This document shows, one piece after another, positions 1 to 7,563 of a DNA stretch of 15,047 bases (position 1 is the stretch's first letter; every line of letters begins with the position of its first letter). The stretch covers positions 1 to 15,047 of the forward strand of contig MGSU01000068.1 of assembly GCA_001799195.1 (NCBI GenBank), given 5' to 3'. The notes under the pieces are model-generated. The model had not been told where the DNA came from. It saw only the letters and a program-made list of their open reading frames with translations, and made no database searches. Position numbers and translations under genes: made by a program. The stretch comes from Deltaproteobacteria bacterium RIFOXYA12_FULL_61_11. Its GTDB lineage: Bacteria > Bdellovibrionota_F > JAHFAK01 > YA12-FULL-61-11.

Positions 1-1072
1 CGGGGTATTTATGCCGTATTGCCTTGACCGTTTCGCGTATGGCGGTCGGATGATGGGCGAAATCGTCGATGATGGTGACTCCGGAGACCTCGGCGAAGAG
101 CTCCATGCGGCGTTTGACTCCCTGAAAGGAGAGCAGGGCAGCGCCGACCTGGTCCTTGTCCAGGCCGAGGCGCATCGCCATGGAGAAGACGCCGAGGATG
201 TTCTGGAGGTTGTGCTCCCCGACGATGGCCGAGGCGTAGCGGCCGATCTCGACTTTGTTGCAGAAGATCGAGAAGGTCATGGTCGAGCCGTTGAAGTCGA
301 TGTTCTTGGCCGTCCACTTGGCGTTGGGGTTGTAGAGACCGTAGGTCTCGGTTCCGCAACAGGCGTACTGGACCACGTCGAGGGCGGTCTGGTTGTCGGC
401 GCAGACGCTGATGATGCCCTCGGGCGGCAGCAATTTCACCAAACGGGTGAATTCCAAGACGATGCTCTCCAGACTGTCGTAGATGTCCGCATGGTCGTAT
501 TCGATGCCGGTGAGGATGAGGTTGGTCGGTCGGTAGTGGAGGAATTTCGGGGCCCGGTCGAAGCAAGAGGTCGAGTATTCATCGCCCTCGATCACGAACG
601 GTTGCCCCTGACCGAGGCGATAGCTGCGGCCATAGTTGAGAGGGATGCCGCCTATCATGAAGGAAGGATCCGCTCCGCACTGATGGAGCACCCACGCGGC
701 AAGGGAGGTCGTGGTGGTCTTGCCGTGGGTGCCTGCGATGACCAAGGGTTGACGGTCTTGCAGGAAGAGTTCGGAGAGGGAGGCGGGGAACGAGGTGTAG
801 GGCAGGCCGAGCCGAAGGACCTCGTTGAGTTCCGGATTGTCTTTCTTGATGGTGTTGCCGACGACGACCAGGTCGGGTCGGTGGGCGAGGTTCTCGGGCC
901 GGTAGCCTTCGAAGACCTGGATACCGAGGGCGGCGAGTTGATCGCTCATGGGCGGGTACATGTTCTGATCCGACCCCGACACGGCGTAACCGCGCTCTTT
1001 CAGCATGCCGGCATAGGAAGCCATGGCCGTCCCACACACCGCGATGATATGGACCTTCTTGCCTTCGTTCAT
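1..1072 (-). CDS. mpl: UDP-N-acetylmuramate:L-alanyl-gamma-D-glutamyl-meso-diaminopimelate ligase (Mpl), 5' part
   Basis: The frame is open from ATG at 1072 to the left edge (357 codons), so the C-terminal domain lies outside the window. Mpl is a cytoplasmic Mur ligase that re-attaches the recycled murein tripeptide to UDP-MurNAc using ATP. Visible motifs are the N-terminal HIIAVCGTAM nucleotide-fold start (residues 8-17), GSDQNMYPPMS (33-43), the ATP P-loop GTHGKTTT (114-121), EGDEYSTSCFD (162-172), HYRPTNLIL (179-187), EYDHADIY (191-198), GEHNLQN (285-291) and GVKRRMEL...DDFAHHPTAI (318-345). The EGDEY and HYRP...DHADI stretches fit Mpl rather than MurC. The start has a clear AGGAG site seven bases upstream. 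It is divergent from the lipoprotein gene at 1445. A missing 3' end due to the window edge is the only oddity. Confidence 0.93.
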   Translation of the reverse strand, partial: MNEGKKVHIIAVCGTAMASYAGMLKERGYAVSGSDQNMYPPMSDQLAALGIQVFEGYRPENLAHRPDLVVVGNTIKKDNPELNEVLRLGLPYTSFPASLSELFLQDRQPLVIAGTHGKTTTTSLAAWVLHQCGADPSFMIGGIPLNYGRSYRLGQGQPFVIEGDEYSTSCFDRAPKFLHYRPTNLILTGIEYDHADIYDSLESIVLEFTRLVKLLPPEGIISVCADNQTALDVVQYACCGTETYGLYNPNAKWTAKNIDFNGSTMTFSIFCNKVEIGRYASAIVGEHNLQNILGVFSMAMRLGLDKDQVGAALLSFQGVKRRMELFAEVSGVTIIDDFAHHPTAIRETVKAIRHKYP

Positions 1073-1444
1073 GTCTTACTCCTTCATGGAGGAAATACCG
1101 TTCGAGACGGGATGGCCGCTCTGAGGCGACGCTCCAGGGCCCTCATACTGAAGTCGGCCGCCAATGTCACGGATTTCCTGCCTCGGGCTCTTCTCGGTAG
1201 AAGGATTGGTTCCTATCTCGTTGCTATCATTGTCGATATTCCTTCCTCAGGAGGAGCGCACTGCTCCTGGCCGTATTCAAGGTCTCTGCTTCTGTCCCAA
1301 ATTCTGTCAATTCGGCGGACATGTTCTTACAATGGAACAAGAAGAAGGCATGTCGGTAAGTAATAACAAAAAGTTGTAATTGAATATTCCGGCTTATTCC
1401 TTGAAGAGATGAAGCTGGTCGGGTGCTACTCATGGGGGGATATC
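1073..1444. other. Divergent intergenic region, no supported gene
   Basis: These 372 bases separate mpl (minus) from the Cys-rich lipoprotein gene (plus). Short frames exist on both strands, but none has a convincing start with a ribosome site or coding-like third-position GC. The right part (about 1320-1400) is AT-rich compared with its surroundings, as expected for promoters. It contains the palindrome GAATATTC at 1382-1389 and a TGTAAT hexamer at 1375-1380 that could be a -10 box, but I find no good -35 partner. A tiny frame (Met-Lys-Glu-stop) sits just before the mpl start and probably only carries the ribosome site. Confidence 0.5.
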
Positions 1445-1996
1445 ATGAAGACGACCGGGTTGATCGTGGCGCTGTGCGCCTTGCTCCAGGCCTGCGGTAC
1501 CGAGACCGAAGTCCAGACCGATTACCGGTGGCAGCAACCGCTCCCCACTGCGGGACAATACTCCCCGCAACCTGAGCCCACTCCCTCTACCGTGCAAGCC
1601 ACGGCGAACACGGGTTTCGGGTATGACCAGGGGCCTGCCGTCGCTCCGGCGGTTGACTATCCGACCGAACCCGTGCAACCCGTGCAGCCCGTGAGCACGG
1701 ACCTGCCCCAGCCGCTAGGCGAAACCCCACCCCCGGCCGTGGCCACGATTGGGGTCTGTGTTTGTGCGGTCGATGCAACCGGTTGCACCGAGGTCTTTTT
1801 CCTGGGAAAACAGTGTCAGCGGGCCAACGAGAGCGGCGAACTCGAGGGAGTCACCCAGGAGGAATGCACCGAGCAGTTGTGCCGTCAGGACGCTCAGGCT
1901 TCGGCGGAAGAGGCTTGTGCTGCCGAGAGCATGTGCGACATGGACTCCTTCACCCTCGAGATCCACTCGGTCACGGCGAGCTGGCAAACCCGCTGA
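1445..1996 (+). CDS. Small Cys-rich lipoprotein of unknown function
   Basis: This encodes a 183-residue protein that I do not recognise. I chose ATG 1445 over the in-frame ATG at 1409 because it follows a GGGGGGA stretch and gives a proper lipoprotein signal: hydrophobic GLIVALCALL and then lipobox LQAC, with the lipidated Cys at residue 17. Residues 25-100 are a low-complexity Pro/Gln/Val/Thr linker containing VQPVQPV. The C-terminal part (103-183) holds eight cysteines at 105, 107, 114, 124, 141, 146, 158 and 164, which suggests a small disulfide-bonded domain presented at the end of a flexible tether. No catalytic motif is visible. It is monocistronic by position: a divergent gene lies to the left, and a stem-loop and a new promoter to the right. 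Confidence 0.8.
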   Translation: MKTTGLIVALCALLQACGTETEVQTDYRWQQPLPTAGQYSPQPEPTPSTVQATANTGFGYDQGPAVAPAVDYPTEPVQPVQPVSTDLPQPLGETPPPAVATIGVCVCAVDATGCTEVFFLGKQCQRANESGELEGVTQEECTEQLCRQDAQASAEEACAAESMCDMDSFTLEIHSVTASWQTR

Positions 1997-2108
1997 GACC
2001 CACCATCTCGGTCGAGAACCCCCCCGAGAGCCCTTCCTTAGTAAGCATGCAGTCTTGGGGTGGATTGCAGGTTGTTCGTCACCATGTTGGGGTGGCGCCG
2101 ACGGGGGA

Positions 2109-2142
2109 CCCCCACCACGCGCAAGCATGAGCATGGTGGGGG
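2109..2142. terminator. Perfect 9-bp stem-loop downstream of the lipoprotein gene
   Basis: CCCCCACCA (2109-2117) is perfectly complementary to TGGTGGGGG (2134-2142) across a 16-base loop. It lies 113 bases after the lipoprotein stop and before the promoter of the next unit, so a transcription-terminating or mRNA 3'-end-protecting role is plausible. There is no T-tract after either arm, so it is not a canonical intrinsic terminator. A protein-binding inverted repeat is the alternative. Confidence 0.4.
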
Positions 2143-2206
2143 TGAGAGGCGACAGGACCCCTTGCCTCATCAAGACTGAATGCTAACCCTACCTTGCCGA
2201 TAGACG

Positions 2207-2235
2207 TTGACATCCGAGGACCGACTCCCGACAAT
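2207..2235 (+). promoter_or_regulatory. Sigma70-like promoter of the SPFH/glycyl radical enzyme unit
   Basis: A perfect TTGACA (-35, 2207-2212) is followed by a 17-base spacer and GACAAT (2230-2235), which matches TATAAT at four of six positions. This predicts a transcript start near 2242 and a leader of about 30 bases before the ribosome site GAGGAG (2261-2266) and ATG at 2274. Position and spacing fit a promoter for the four-gene unit. The call rests on consensus matching only. Confidence 0.5.
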
Positions 2236-2273
2236 CGTCTCCGCACCTGCGGGATCCGCCGAGGAGACGAACC

Positions 2274-3380
2274 ATGAGCGACCAAGCGATCGAGGATGTG
2301 GAGAAAGAGCGCGGTGGCTGTCTCAAGCCATTGTTGCTCTTGGGAGTTCTTGTGGGACTCGCCTTTGCTGCCGGGGTGCTGATCTTCGGTTCCGTCCTCG
2401 TTGGGCCGACCGAACTCGGGGTCAAGACGGTCCAGTTCGACCTGCCCGGGTTCCTGCGCAAAGGCATGCTCGAGAAGACCTATGGGCCTGGCTATCACTG
2501 GTTCATCCCCTTCGCGGAACAGATCGACACCTTCGACGGCTCGGTCCAGACCTTCCACATGAGCAAGAGTTATCGCGGGGATCGCGAGCACGGCAGTGAA
2601 CCGCTCGAGATCCGCACTCGCGACGAGAGTACGGTGACCCTGGAGGTCATGGTCCTCTACCAGGTCGACCACGCCAATGCCTGGGTCTACTGGCAGAACG
2701 TCGGCAAGAGCGGGTTGCAGGTGAGGCGGTTGGGTACCAAGGTCCGAGATTTACTCAAGCTCTCTCTGGGACAGCTTGGACGGGACGAGTTCTACAGCAA
2801 CGCCAAGGGCCGCGAAGCCCAGTCCAAGAAGGTTGTCGAAGAAATCAACGCCGTCTTCTTGCGGACGCTGGAGTCCGAGGGCGGGCCGCGGCTCGATCCG
2901 CGCGCGGAGGCCATCAGGGTCATCGATGTGTTGATCTCGGACTTCCATTTTACCGAGGAGTACGAGCACAAGATCCGCGACAAGAGCTTGGTCGAGGAAG
3001 AGGTGACGGTGCAACAGGCCCGCGAGAAGACCGAGGAACAACGTGCCGGCTTGCTGGAGATCAAGGCGAAAGGTGAGGCCGAGGTCAAGGTCATCACCGA
3101 GGAAGGGGAAGCCGAGGCGCGGCGGATCAAGGCCGATGCCGACCTTGTTTTCCAGCGCATGCTCGCGCAAGGCGAACTGGCGCTCAAGCTCGCCGAGGCG
3201 GACGGTAAACAAAAACTCACCGAAGCCTTCAAGGGCAGGGGAGGGAAGCTCTCCGCGGCCTTAGAACATGCGCGTACCCTGGAGGGCCTCAAGGTCATGG
3301 TGCTTTCTTCCTCGGGCAAAGAAGGATTCAACCCGCTCGATCCGCGTAAAATGCTCGAACTCTACGATGTGGCAAAATGA
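2274..3380 (+). CDS. Membrane-anchored SPFH/prohibitin-family protein
   Basis: This is a 368-residue protein. A short charged N-terminus (1-18) is followed by one transmembrane helix (about 19-42), an SPFH/Band-7 domain (about 44-235) starting at GPTELGVKTV and including GPGYHWFIPF (71-80), and then a long Glu/Lys/Ala/Gln-rich helical region (about 236-320, e.g. EEEVTVQQAREKTEEQ) of the kind that oligomerises prohibitins, flotillins and HflK/HflC. The orientation expected from the charged N-terminus puts the SPFH domain on the periplasmic side, as in HflK/C. The start is supported by GAGGAG seven bases upstream. The stop overlaps an alternative ATG of the next gene, and the partner lipoprotein follows after 11 bases, so the two probably form a hetero-oligomer. 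SPFH rings scaffold membrane microdomains or control FtsH-type proteases; which role applies here is not visible. Confidence 0.85.
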   Translation: MSDQAIEDVEKERGGCLKPLLLLGVLVGLAFAAGVLIFGSVLVGPTELGVKTVQFDLPGFLRKGMLEKTYGPGYHWFIPFAEQIDTFDGSVQTFHMSKSYRGDREHGSEPLEIRTRDESTVTLEVMVLYQVDHANAWVYWQNVGKSGLQVRRLGTKVRDLLKLSLGQLGRDEFYSNAKGREAQSKKVVEEINAVFLRTLESEGGPRLDPRAEAIRVIDVLISDFHFTEEYEHKIRDKSLVEEEVTVQQAREKTEEQRAGLLEIKAKGEAEVKVITEEGEAEARRIKADADLVFQRMLAQGELALKLAEADGKQKLTEAFKGRGGKLSAALEHARTLEGLKVMVLSSSGKEGFNPLDPRKMLELYDVAK

Positions 3381-3391
3381 AGGAGGGGACG

Positions 3392-4528
3392 ATGAGAATA
3401 GTGGTCATCCTGTTGGCCTTGGCCGCGCTGCTCCCCCTCTCCGGCTGTTCCTTTCAGAAGGTCGAGAGCAACGAGTTGGGCGTGTTGATCAACAATACCT
3501 ATCTGCCCCGCCGTTGGCTGCCCTATCCGACGGGCTGGTGCAAGGGGGTTTCTCCTGAGCCCCTGGAGGCCGGTCGGCACTTCAACCTGCCCTGGTTGCA
3601 GCATATCGAGGTGTTCACCCGTTCGCTGCAAACCATTGCGGTGGTCGATACGACCGGAGACGAAGACCTCCCTCGAGAAGGCTCCCTGCGGCTGAAGACC
3701 TCGGAGGGAAATGATGTCTACGCTGATCTGACGCTCTCCTACAGCATTGATGAAACGAGAGTCATTGCCATCGTGAGAGCCTTCGGCAGTCTCGAGGTCT
3801 TCGAACGGAGGATGATACGGCCAATGACCCGCAGCGTGTGCAGAACCACGTTCGGCGGCTTGTCCACGGCCCAGTTCTCGTTGTCCGAGGAGCGGCGGCG
3901 CATGGCCCTGGAAGCCATCGAGACCCTCAAGCACAGTCTCGAACCCTTCGGTCTGCAGATACGCGATCTGAACGTCGTCGGTTTCCGCTTCAACCCGGAG
4001 TACGAGGCCAAGGTTCGGGAAAAGGAGATGTACAACCAGGAAGCCGAACAGTTCTCGTACTTGCAGAGATCGACCCTGGCCCAAATTGAGGCTCGGAAGA
4101 AGGAGGCCCTCGGTCTCAAGGGCAAGCTCCTGGAGGAAGCCCAAGGCTACCTCAAACAGATGGAACTCCGCGCCTCGTCCATGCTCTACCAGAAAGAGAA
4201 GGCTGCCGAGGCGCTCAAGTTCGAGTTGGTTTCCAGGGCCGAAGGCTTGCACGCGATCAACGCGGCGCTCGACGGGCCGGGAGGCCCCAATCTCGTTTCC
4301 TACGAGTTGGCGCGCACCGTCCGCGGCAAGGACATCCTGCTCCTGCCCTCGGCCGAAGGGGCCTTGCAGGTCACGGACGTCAATGATTTGCTGGTGCGCT
4401 ACCTGACCTCGCGAGCGTTGCACAGTGACCGCGTCGAACCTTCTCCGGCGGTGCCACCGGCAAACGCTCAGGCCGAGCCCGCCCCTTCCTCTCCTCTCCG
4501 ATCCGGAGAGACGCCACCGCAACCCTGA
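3392..4528 (+). CDS. SPFH-domain lipoprotein
   Basis: This encodes 378 residues. I chose ATG 3392 over the in-frame ATG at 3377 (which overlaps the upstream stop) because AAGGAGGGG lies five bases before 3392 and the resulting N-terminus is a clean lipoprotein signal with lipobox LSGC (Cys19). An SPFH-like domain follows (about 24-215: SNELGVLINN, AGRHFNLPWLQHIEVF, LKTSEGNDVYADLTLSYSID). It is followed by a Glu/Lys/Ala-rich coiled segment (about 210-300) and a disordered Pro/Ala tail (about 345-378). Most SPFH proteins are anchored by a transmembrane or hairpin segment, so lipid anchoring is uncommon. The gene is tightly coupled to the TM-anchored SPFH gene just upstream, suggesting a HflK/HflC-like pair with one lipidated subunit. 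Confidence 0.85.
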   Translation: MRIVVILLALAALLPLSGCSFQKVESNELGVLINNTYLPRRWLPYPTGWCKGVSPEPLEAGRHFNLPWLQHIEVFTRSLQTIAVVDTTGDEDLPREGSLRLKTSEGNDVYADLTLSYSIDETRVIAIVRAFGSLEVFERRMIRPMTRSVCRTTFGGLSTAQFSLSEERRRMALEAIETLKHSLEPFGLQIRDLNVVGFRFNPEYEAKVREKEMYNQEAEQFSYLQRSTLAQIEARKKEALGLKGKLLEEAQGYLKQMELRASSMLYQKEKAAEALKFELVSRAEGLHAINAALDGPGGPNLVSYELARTVRGKDILLLPSAEGALQVTDVNDLLVRYLTSRALHSDRVEPSPAVPPANAQAEPAPSSPLRSGETPPQP

Positions 4529-4596
4529 GCGTCTTCCAGGTTCCAGCGGACGAGTTTGCGGTGCGGTAGGTGAGAAACCACTCATTGAAGGTGGCC

Positions 4597-7563
4597 ATGG
4601 TCTCCAGGCTGATCGACCGCCACGCTCTCGAGACGCACCTCACGGAAGGCAGTCTCTACTCGCTCCTCACCCTGCTGCGTTGGTACCTCCGGCTCAATAC
4701 CTCCTTCCGCCGCAATATCGATTTCAAGGCTCCTGGAACCGCCAGACGGACCTATGAGGCCATTTTCCATTTTGTCGCGACCGACGGCACCTGTGCGCTC
4801 AGCGCGAGCTTTGGTTCCGGATCTCTGCGGCTGCGGAAGGGGTTGCACGGTACTGCCGATGCGACCTTCGAGTACCGAGACGGGGCAACCCTACGTTCCA
4901 CCCTGCTGAAGAAGCCGCACGAGGTGCTCGAACTCCTGCTCAGCGGGGAGTTGGTGCTCCGCGGCAATCTCAATCACAGCTCGCGCTTCTCCTACATGCT
5001 CTCCGAGCTGAGCCACCGTCTCGATCCCAGCAGGTTGCTGCGGCGCAATGCGCCTGCTCGACCGCCCGGGGACGTTCCGCTGCACGAGGATAGGACCCGG
5101 GAACTGCTCTCTTCGGTGCCCAGGGACCGGGTCGAGTTGCTCGACGAACAGTATCTCAGTCGCTTCCGGCTCGAGGATTTCCCGCGCCTCGAACGGATCA
5201 AACAACGGATCTTTGCGACCCGGCCGGCCGTGTGCATCGAACGCGCCGAGTTGGTCACCGCCTATCACCGGACCCACGGCTTCCCGGACGAGGCTGTCGG
5301 CCGCGGCGAGGCGGCGCTGCGCCAAGCAAGGATGCTGGAATACGTGCTCGGCAAGCGCCAGGCCTTGATTGCCGAGGACAGCCTGCTCGCTGGCACCACC
5401 ACCACCAAGATGGTCGGCGTGGTCCTCTATCCCGAGTTCTCGGCCGGACTCTTGTGGCCGGAACTCCTGACCGTGGGTACGCGCGAGCTGAACCCATACG
5501 AACTCTCGGCCCAGGACGCCGAGAAGCTGAACCTGGAAATCCTTCCTTACTGGATGGAGGCCACGGTGCGCGAGACGTGCCGCAAGACGTATGGAGCTCC
5601 GCTCTGTCAGCGTCTGGACGAGCGCTTCGCCTTGTACTTCCTGTGGAAGACCGTGGCTGTCTCGCACACCGTGGTCGATTACCCGCGCATTCTCGCCCGC
5701 GGGCTATCGGGGTTGGTCGACGATCTGCGCGAGCGCCTGGCCGGAGTCGAGGACTCCTCTTCGCGCGAATACCTCCAGGCCATGCTCGTGGCGTTGGGTG
5801 CGGTCCAGAACTATGTCCTCAACCTGGCCGCCCAGGCCCGGCGGCTGGCCGAAAAAGAGGAGGATCCGCAGCGTTGGGAGGAGTTGATGCGCCTCACGCG
5901 CATCCTCGGCCGGGTCCCCGCGCAACCGTCGCGAACCCTCGACGAAGCGGTCAACGCGCTGTGGGTGACCTTTGTCGCCTTGCACCTCGAGAACACCAAT
6001 GCCGGGTTGTCCTGGGGGCGGTTGGACCACTGGCTACAACCCTATTTCCTGGCTGACCTCGAGCCCCTGCGCGAAGCCGCCGAACGCGAGGCCTATGTGC
6101 GCCATGCCGTCGAACTGATCAGTTGCCTGTTCCTCTGCTGCGCGGATCACGTTCCCATGGTTCCCAACCTCGGCAACACGCTCTTCGGCGGCAGCTCCTC
6201 GGACATGGCCATCACCCTTGGCGGAGTTGACGCCCAAGGCCGGACCGCGGTGTGCGACATGACCTATGTGTTCCTCAAGGTGACGGAATTGTTGGCCCTG
6301 CGCGATCCGAACGTCAACGCCCGCTACCATCCGGAGGTCAACTCCAAGGCCTACCTGCGCAGACTGTGCGAGGTCAACGCCATTACCCACGCCACGCCCT
6401 CTATCCACAACGACAAGGCCGTACTCGAGGCCCTGACGGCCAATGGGTTCCCCCTCGAGGACGCCCGAGATTTCTGCGCCACGGGCTGCGTCGAGCCGAC
6501 CCTCGCGGGACGGCACATGGGCCACACCAATTGCATGTTGGTGAACACCGTGGCCCCCCTGGAGATGGTCCTGCACGATGGAGTACACCCTTTGCTCGGT
6601 TCCAGGGTCGGACCGGATCCGGGGCCGCTGGGAGCGCACCGGAGTTTCGATTCGCTCCTGCACAGCTATCTCGAGCAGCTTGCCTGGGTGCTCGACCAGG
6701 CGGTCGAGTACAACGACCTGCTCGGCAAGACCCATCAACGGCTTCACCCGACCCCCTTGCTCTCGGCTTTTATCCGAGGACCTGAGACGAGCTGCAAGGA
6801 CGTGCTCGACGGCGGAGCGCTCTTCAACAGCTCGGGGGTGGCCCTGGTCGCATTGCCCGATGTGATCGACAGCTTGGTGGCCCTCGAGTTCGTGGTCTTC
6901 GAGCAGAAGTTCTGCGATCTTTCGACTCTGCGCCGGGCGCTCGACGAGGACTTCGTGGGGCACGAGGTGCTGCACGCCCGCATCCTGCGGCAGGTGCCCA
7001 AGTTCGGCCAGGACCGCCCCGCGGTCAACCGCCTGGCCGACGAATTGCTGGCCTTCATCCACCGTCATCTCACCGGAAAGACCAACTACCGCGGGGGGGC
7101 CTATCTCCCCGGGTATTGGTCAATGTCCAACCACGTCGCCTTCGGCAGGCTCTCCGGGGCTCTGCCGAGCGGTCGCAAGAGGGGCAAGGCCTTCACCCCG
7201 GGCATCACCCCTTCACCCATGGCCGGAGGCGACTTCCTGGACAATATTCGCGGCGTGGCCCGTCTTGATCCACGGCTCCTGCCCAACAACGTGGCGTTCA
7301 ACGTCAAGATCGTCCCGGACGAGGGTGTCGGCCATGCCGCTTCCGTCGACCTCCTCACCGCCTATGCCGGAGCCTATTTCGAACTCGGCGGTATGCAGCT
7401 CCAGTTCAACGTGGTGTCCACCGAGACCCTGCGCCGAGCCATGGAAGAGCCCGACGCCTACCGGTGGTTGATCGTGCGCATCTCGGGTTACAACGCCTAT
7501 TTCGTCGACCTCAACCGGGATCTCCAGATGGAGCTGATCGAGCGCTATGAGCAGTCCTGCTGA
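4597..7563 (+). CDS. Glycyl radical enzyme (PFL-like) with N-terminal SCP2-like domain
   Basis: This encodes 988 residues from ATG 4597; an in-frame GTG at 4570 would add nine residues, and neither start has a strong ribosome site. Residues are counted from 4597. About 40-150 resemble an SCP2 sterol/lipid-carrier fold (FHFVATDGTCAL, LRLRKGLHGTADATFEY, LLSGELVLRGNL). From about 165 onward is a full glycyl radical enzyme barrel. The active-site loop CATGCVEP carries the catalytic Cys631 and Glu633, and the C-terminal radical loop is VRISGYNAYFVDLNRD with the radical Gly964. LSWGRLDHWLQPYF (471-484) is another family hallmark. GCVEP is typical of dehydratase, lyase and eliminase members, unlike the double Cys of pyruvate formate-lyase, so it is probably not PFL itself. 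The substrate is unknown. The extra lipid-binding-type domain hints at a hydrophobic one (inference). The gene overlaps its activase by 17 bases. Confidence 0.92.
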   Translation: MVSRLIDRHALETHLTEGSLYSLLTLLRWYLRLNTSFRRNIDFKAPGTARRTYEAIFHFVATDGTCALSASFGSGSLRLRKGLHGTADATFEYRDGATLRSTLLKKPHEVLELLLSGELVLRGNLNHSSRFSYMLSELSHRLDPSRLLRRNAPARPPGDVPLHEDRTRELLSSVPRDRVELLDEQYLSRFRLEDFPRLERIKQRIFATRPAVCIERAELVTAYHRTHGFPDEAVGRGEAALRQARMLEYVLGKRQALIAEDSLLAGTTTTKMVGVVLYPEFSAGLLWPELLTVGTRELNPYELSAQDAEKLNLEILPYWMEATVRETCRKTYGAPLCQRLDERFALYFLWKTVAVSHTVVDYPRILARGLSGLVDDLRERLAGVEDSSSREYLQAMLVALGAVQNYVLNLAAQARRLAEKEEDPQRWEELMRLTRILGRVPAQPSRTLDEAVNALWVTFVALHLENTNAGLSWGRLDHWLQPYFLADLEPLREAAEREAYVRHAVELISCLFLCCADHVPMVPNLGNTLFGGSSSDMAITLGGVDAQGRTAVCDMTYVFLKVTELLALRDPNVNARYHPEVNSKAYLRRLCEVNAITHATPSIHNDKAVLEALTANGFPLEDARDFCATGCVEPTLAGRHMGHTNCMLVNTVAPLEMVLHDGVHPLLGSRVGPDPGPLGAHRSFDSLLHSYLEQLAWVLDQAVEYNDLLGKTHQRLHPTPLLSAFIRGPETSCKDVLDGGALFNSSGVALVALPDVIDSLVALEFVVFEQKFCDLSTLRRALDEDFVGHEVLHARILRQVPKFGQDRPAVNRLADELLAFIHRHLTGKTNYRGGAYLPGYWSMSNHVAFGRLSGALPSGRKRGKAFTPGITPSPMAGGDFLDNIRGVARLDPRLLPNNVAFNVKIVPDEGVGHAASVDLLTAYAGAYFELGGMQLQFNVVSTETLRRAMEEPDAYRWLIVRISGYNAYFVDLNRDLQMELIERYEQSC

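Noticed and set aside
11-1363. A 450-codon plus-strand open frame opposite mpl
   Set aside because: It is the antisense shadow of mpl, whose minus-strand frame carries all Mur ligase motifs and a ribosome site. The plus frame has none and runs on into noncoding DNA.
1164-1433. Short frames of 55-70 codons on both strands in the divergent intergenic region
   Set aside because: No ribosome sites, no recognisable motifs and no gene-like codon bias.
3362-4585. A 407-codon minus-strand frame opposite the SPFH lipoprotein
   Set aside because: The plus-strand gene has a lipobox, an SPFH domain and a ribosome site. The minus frame shows only low-complexity antisense sequence.
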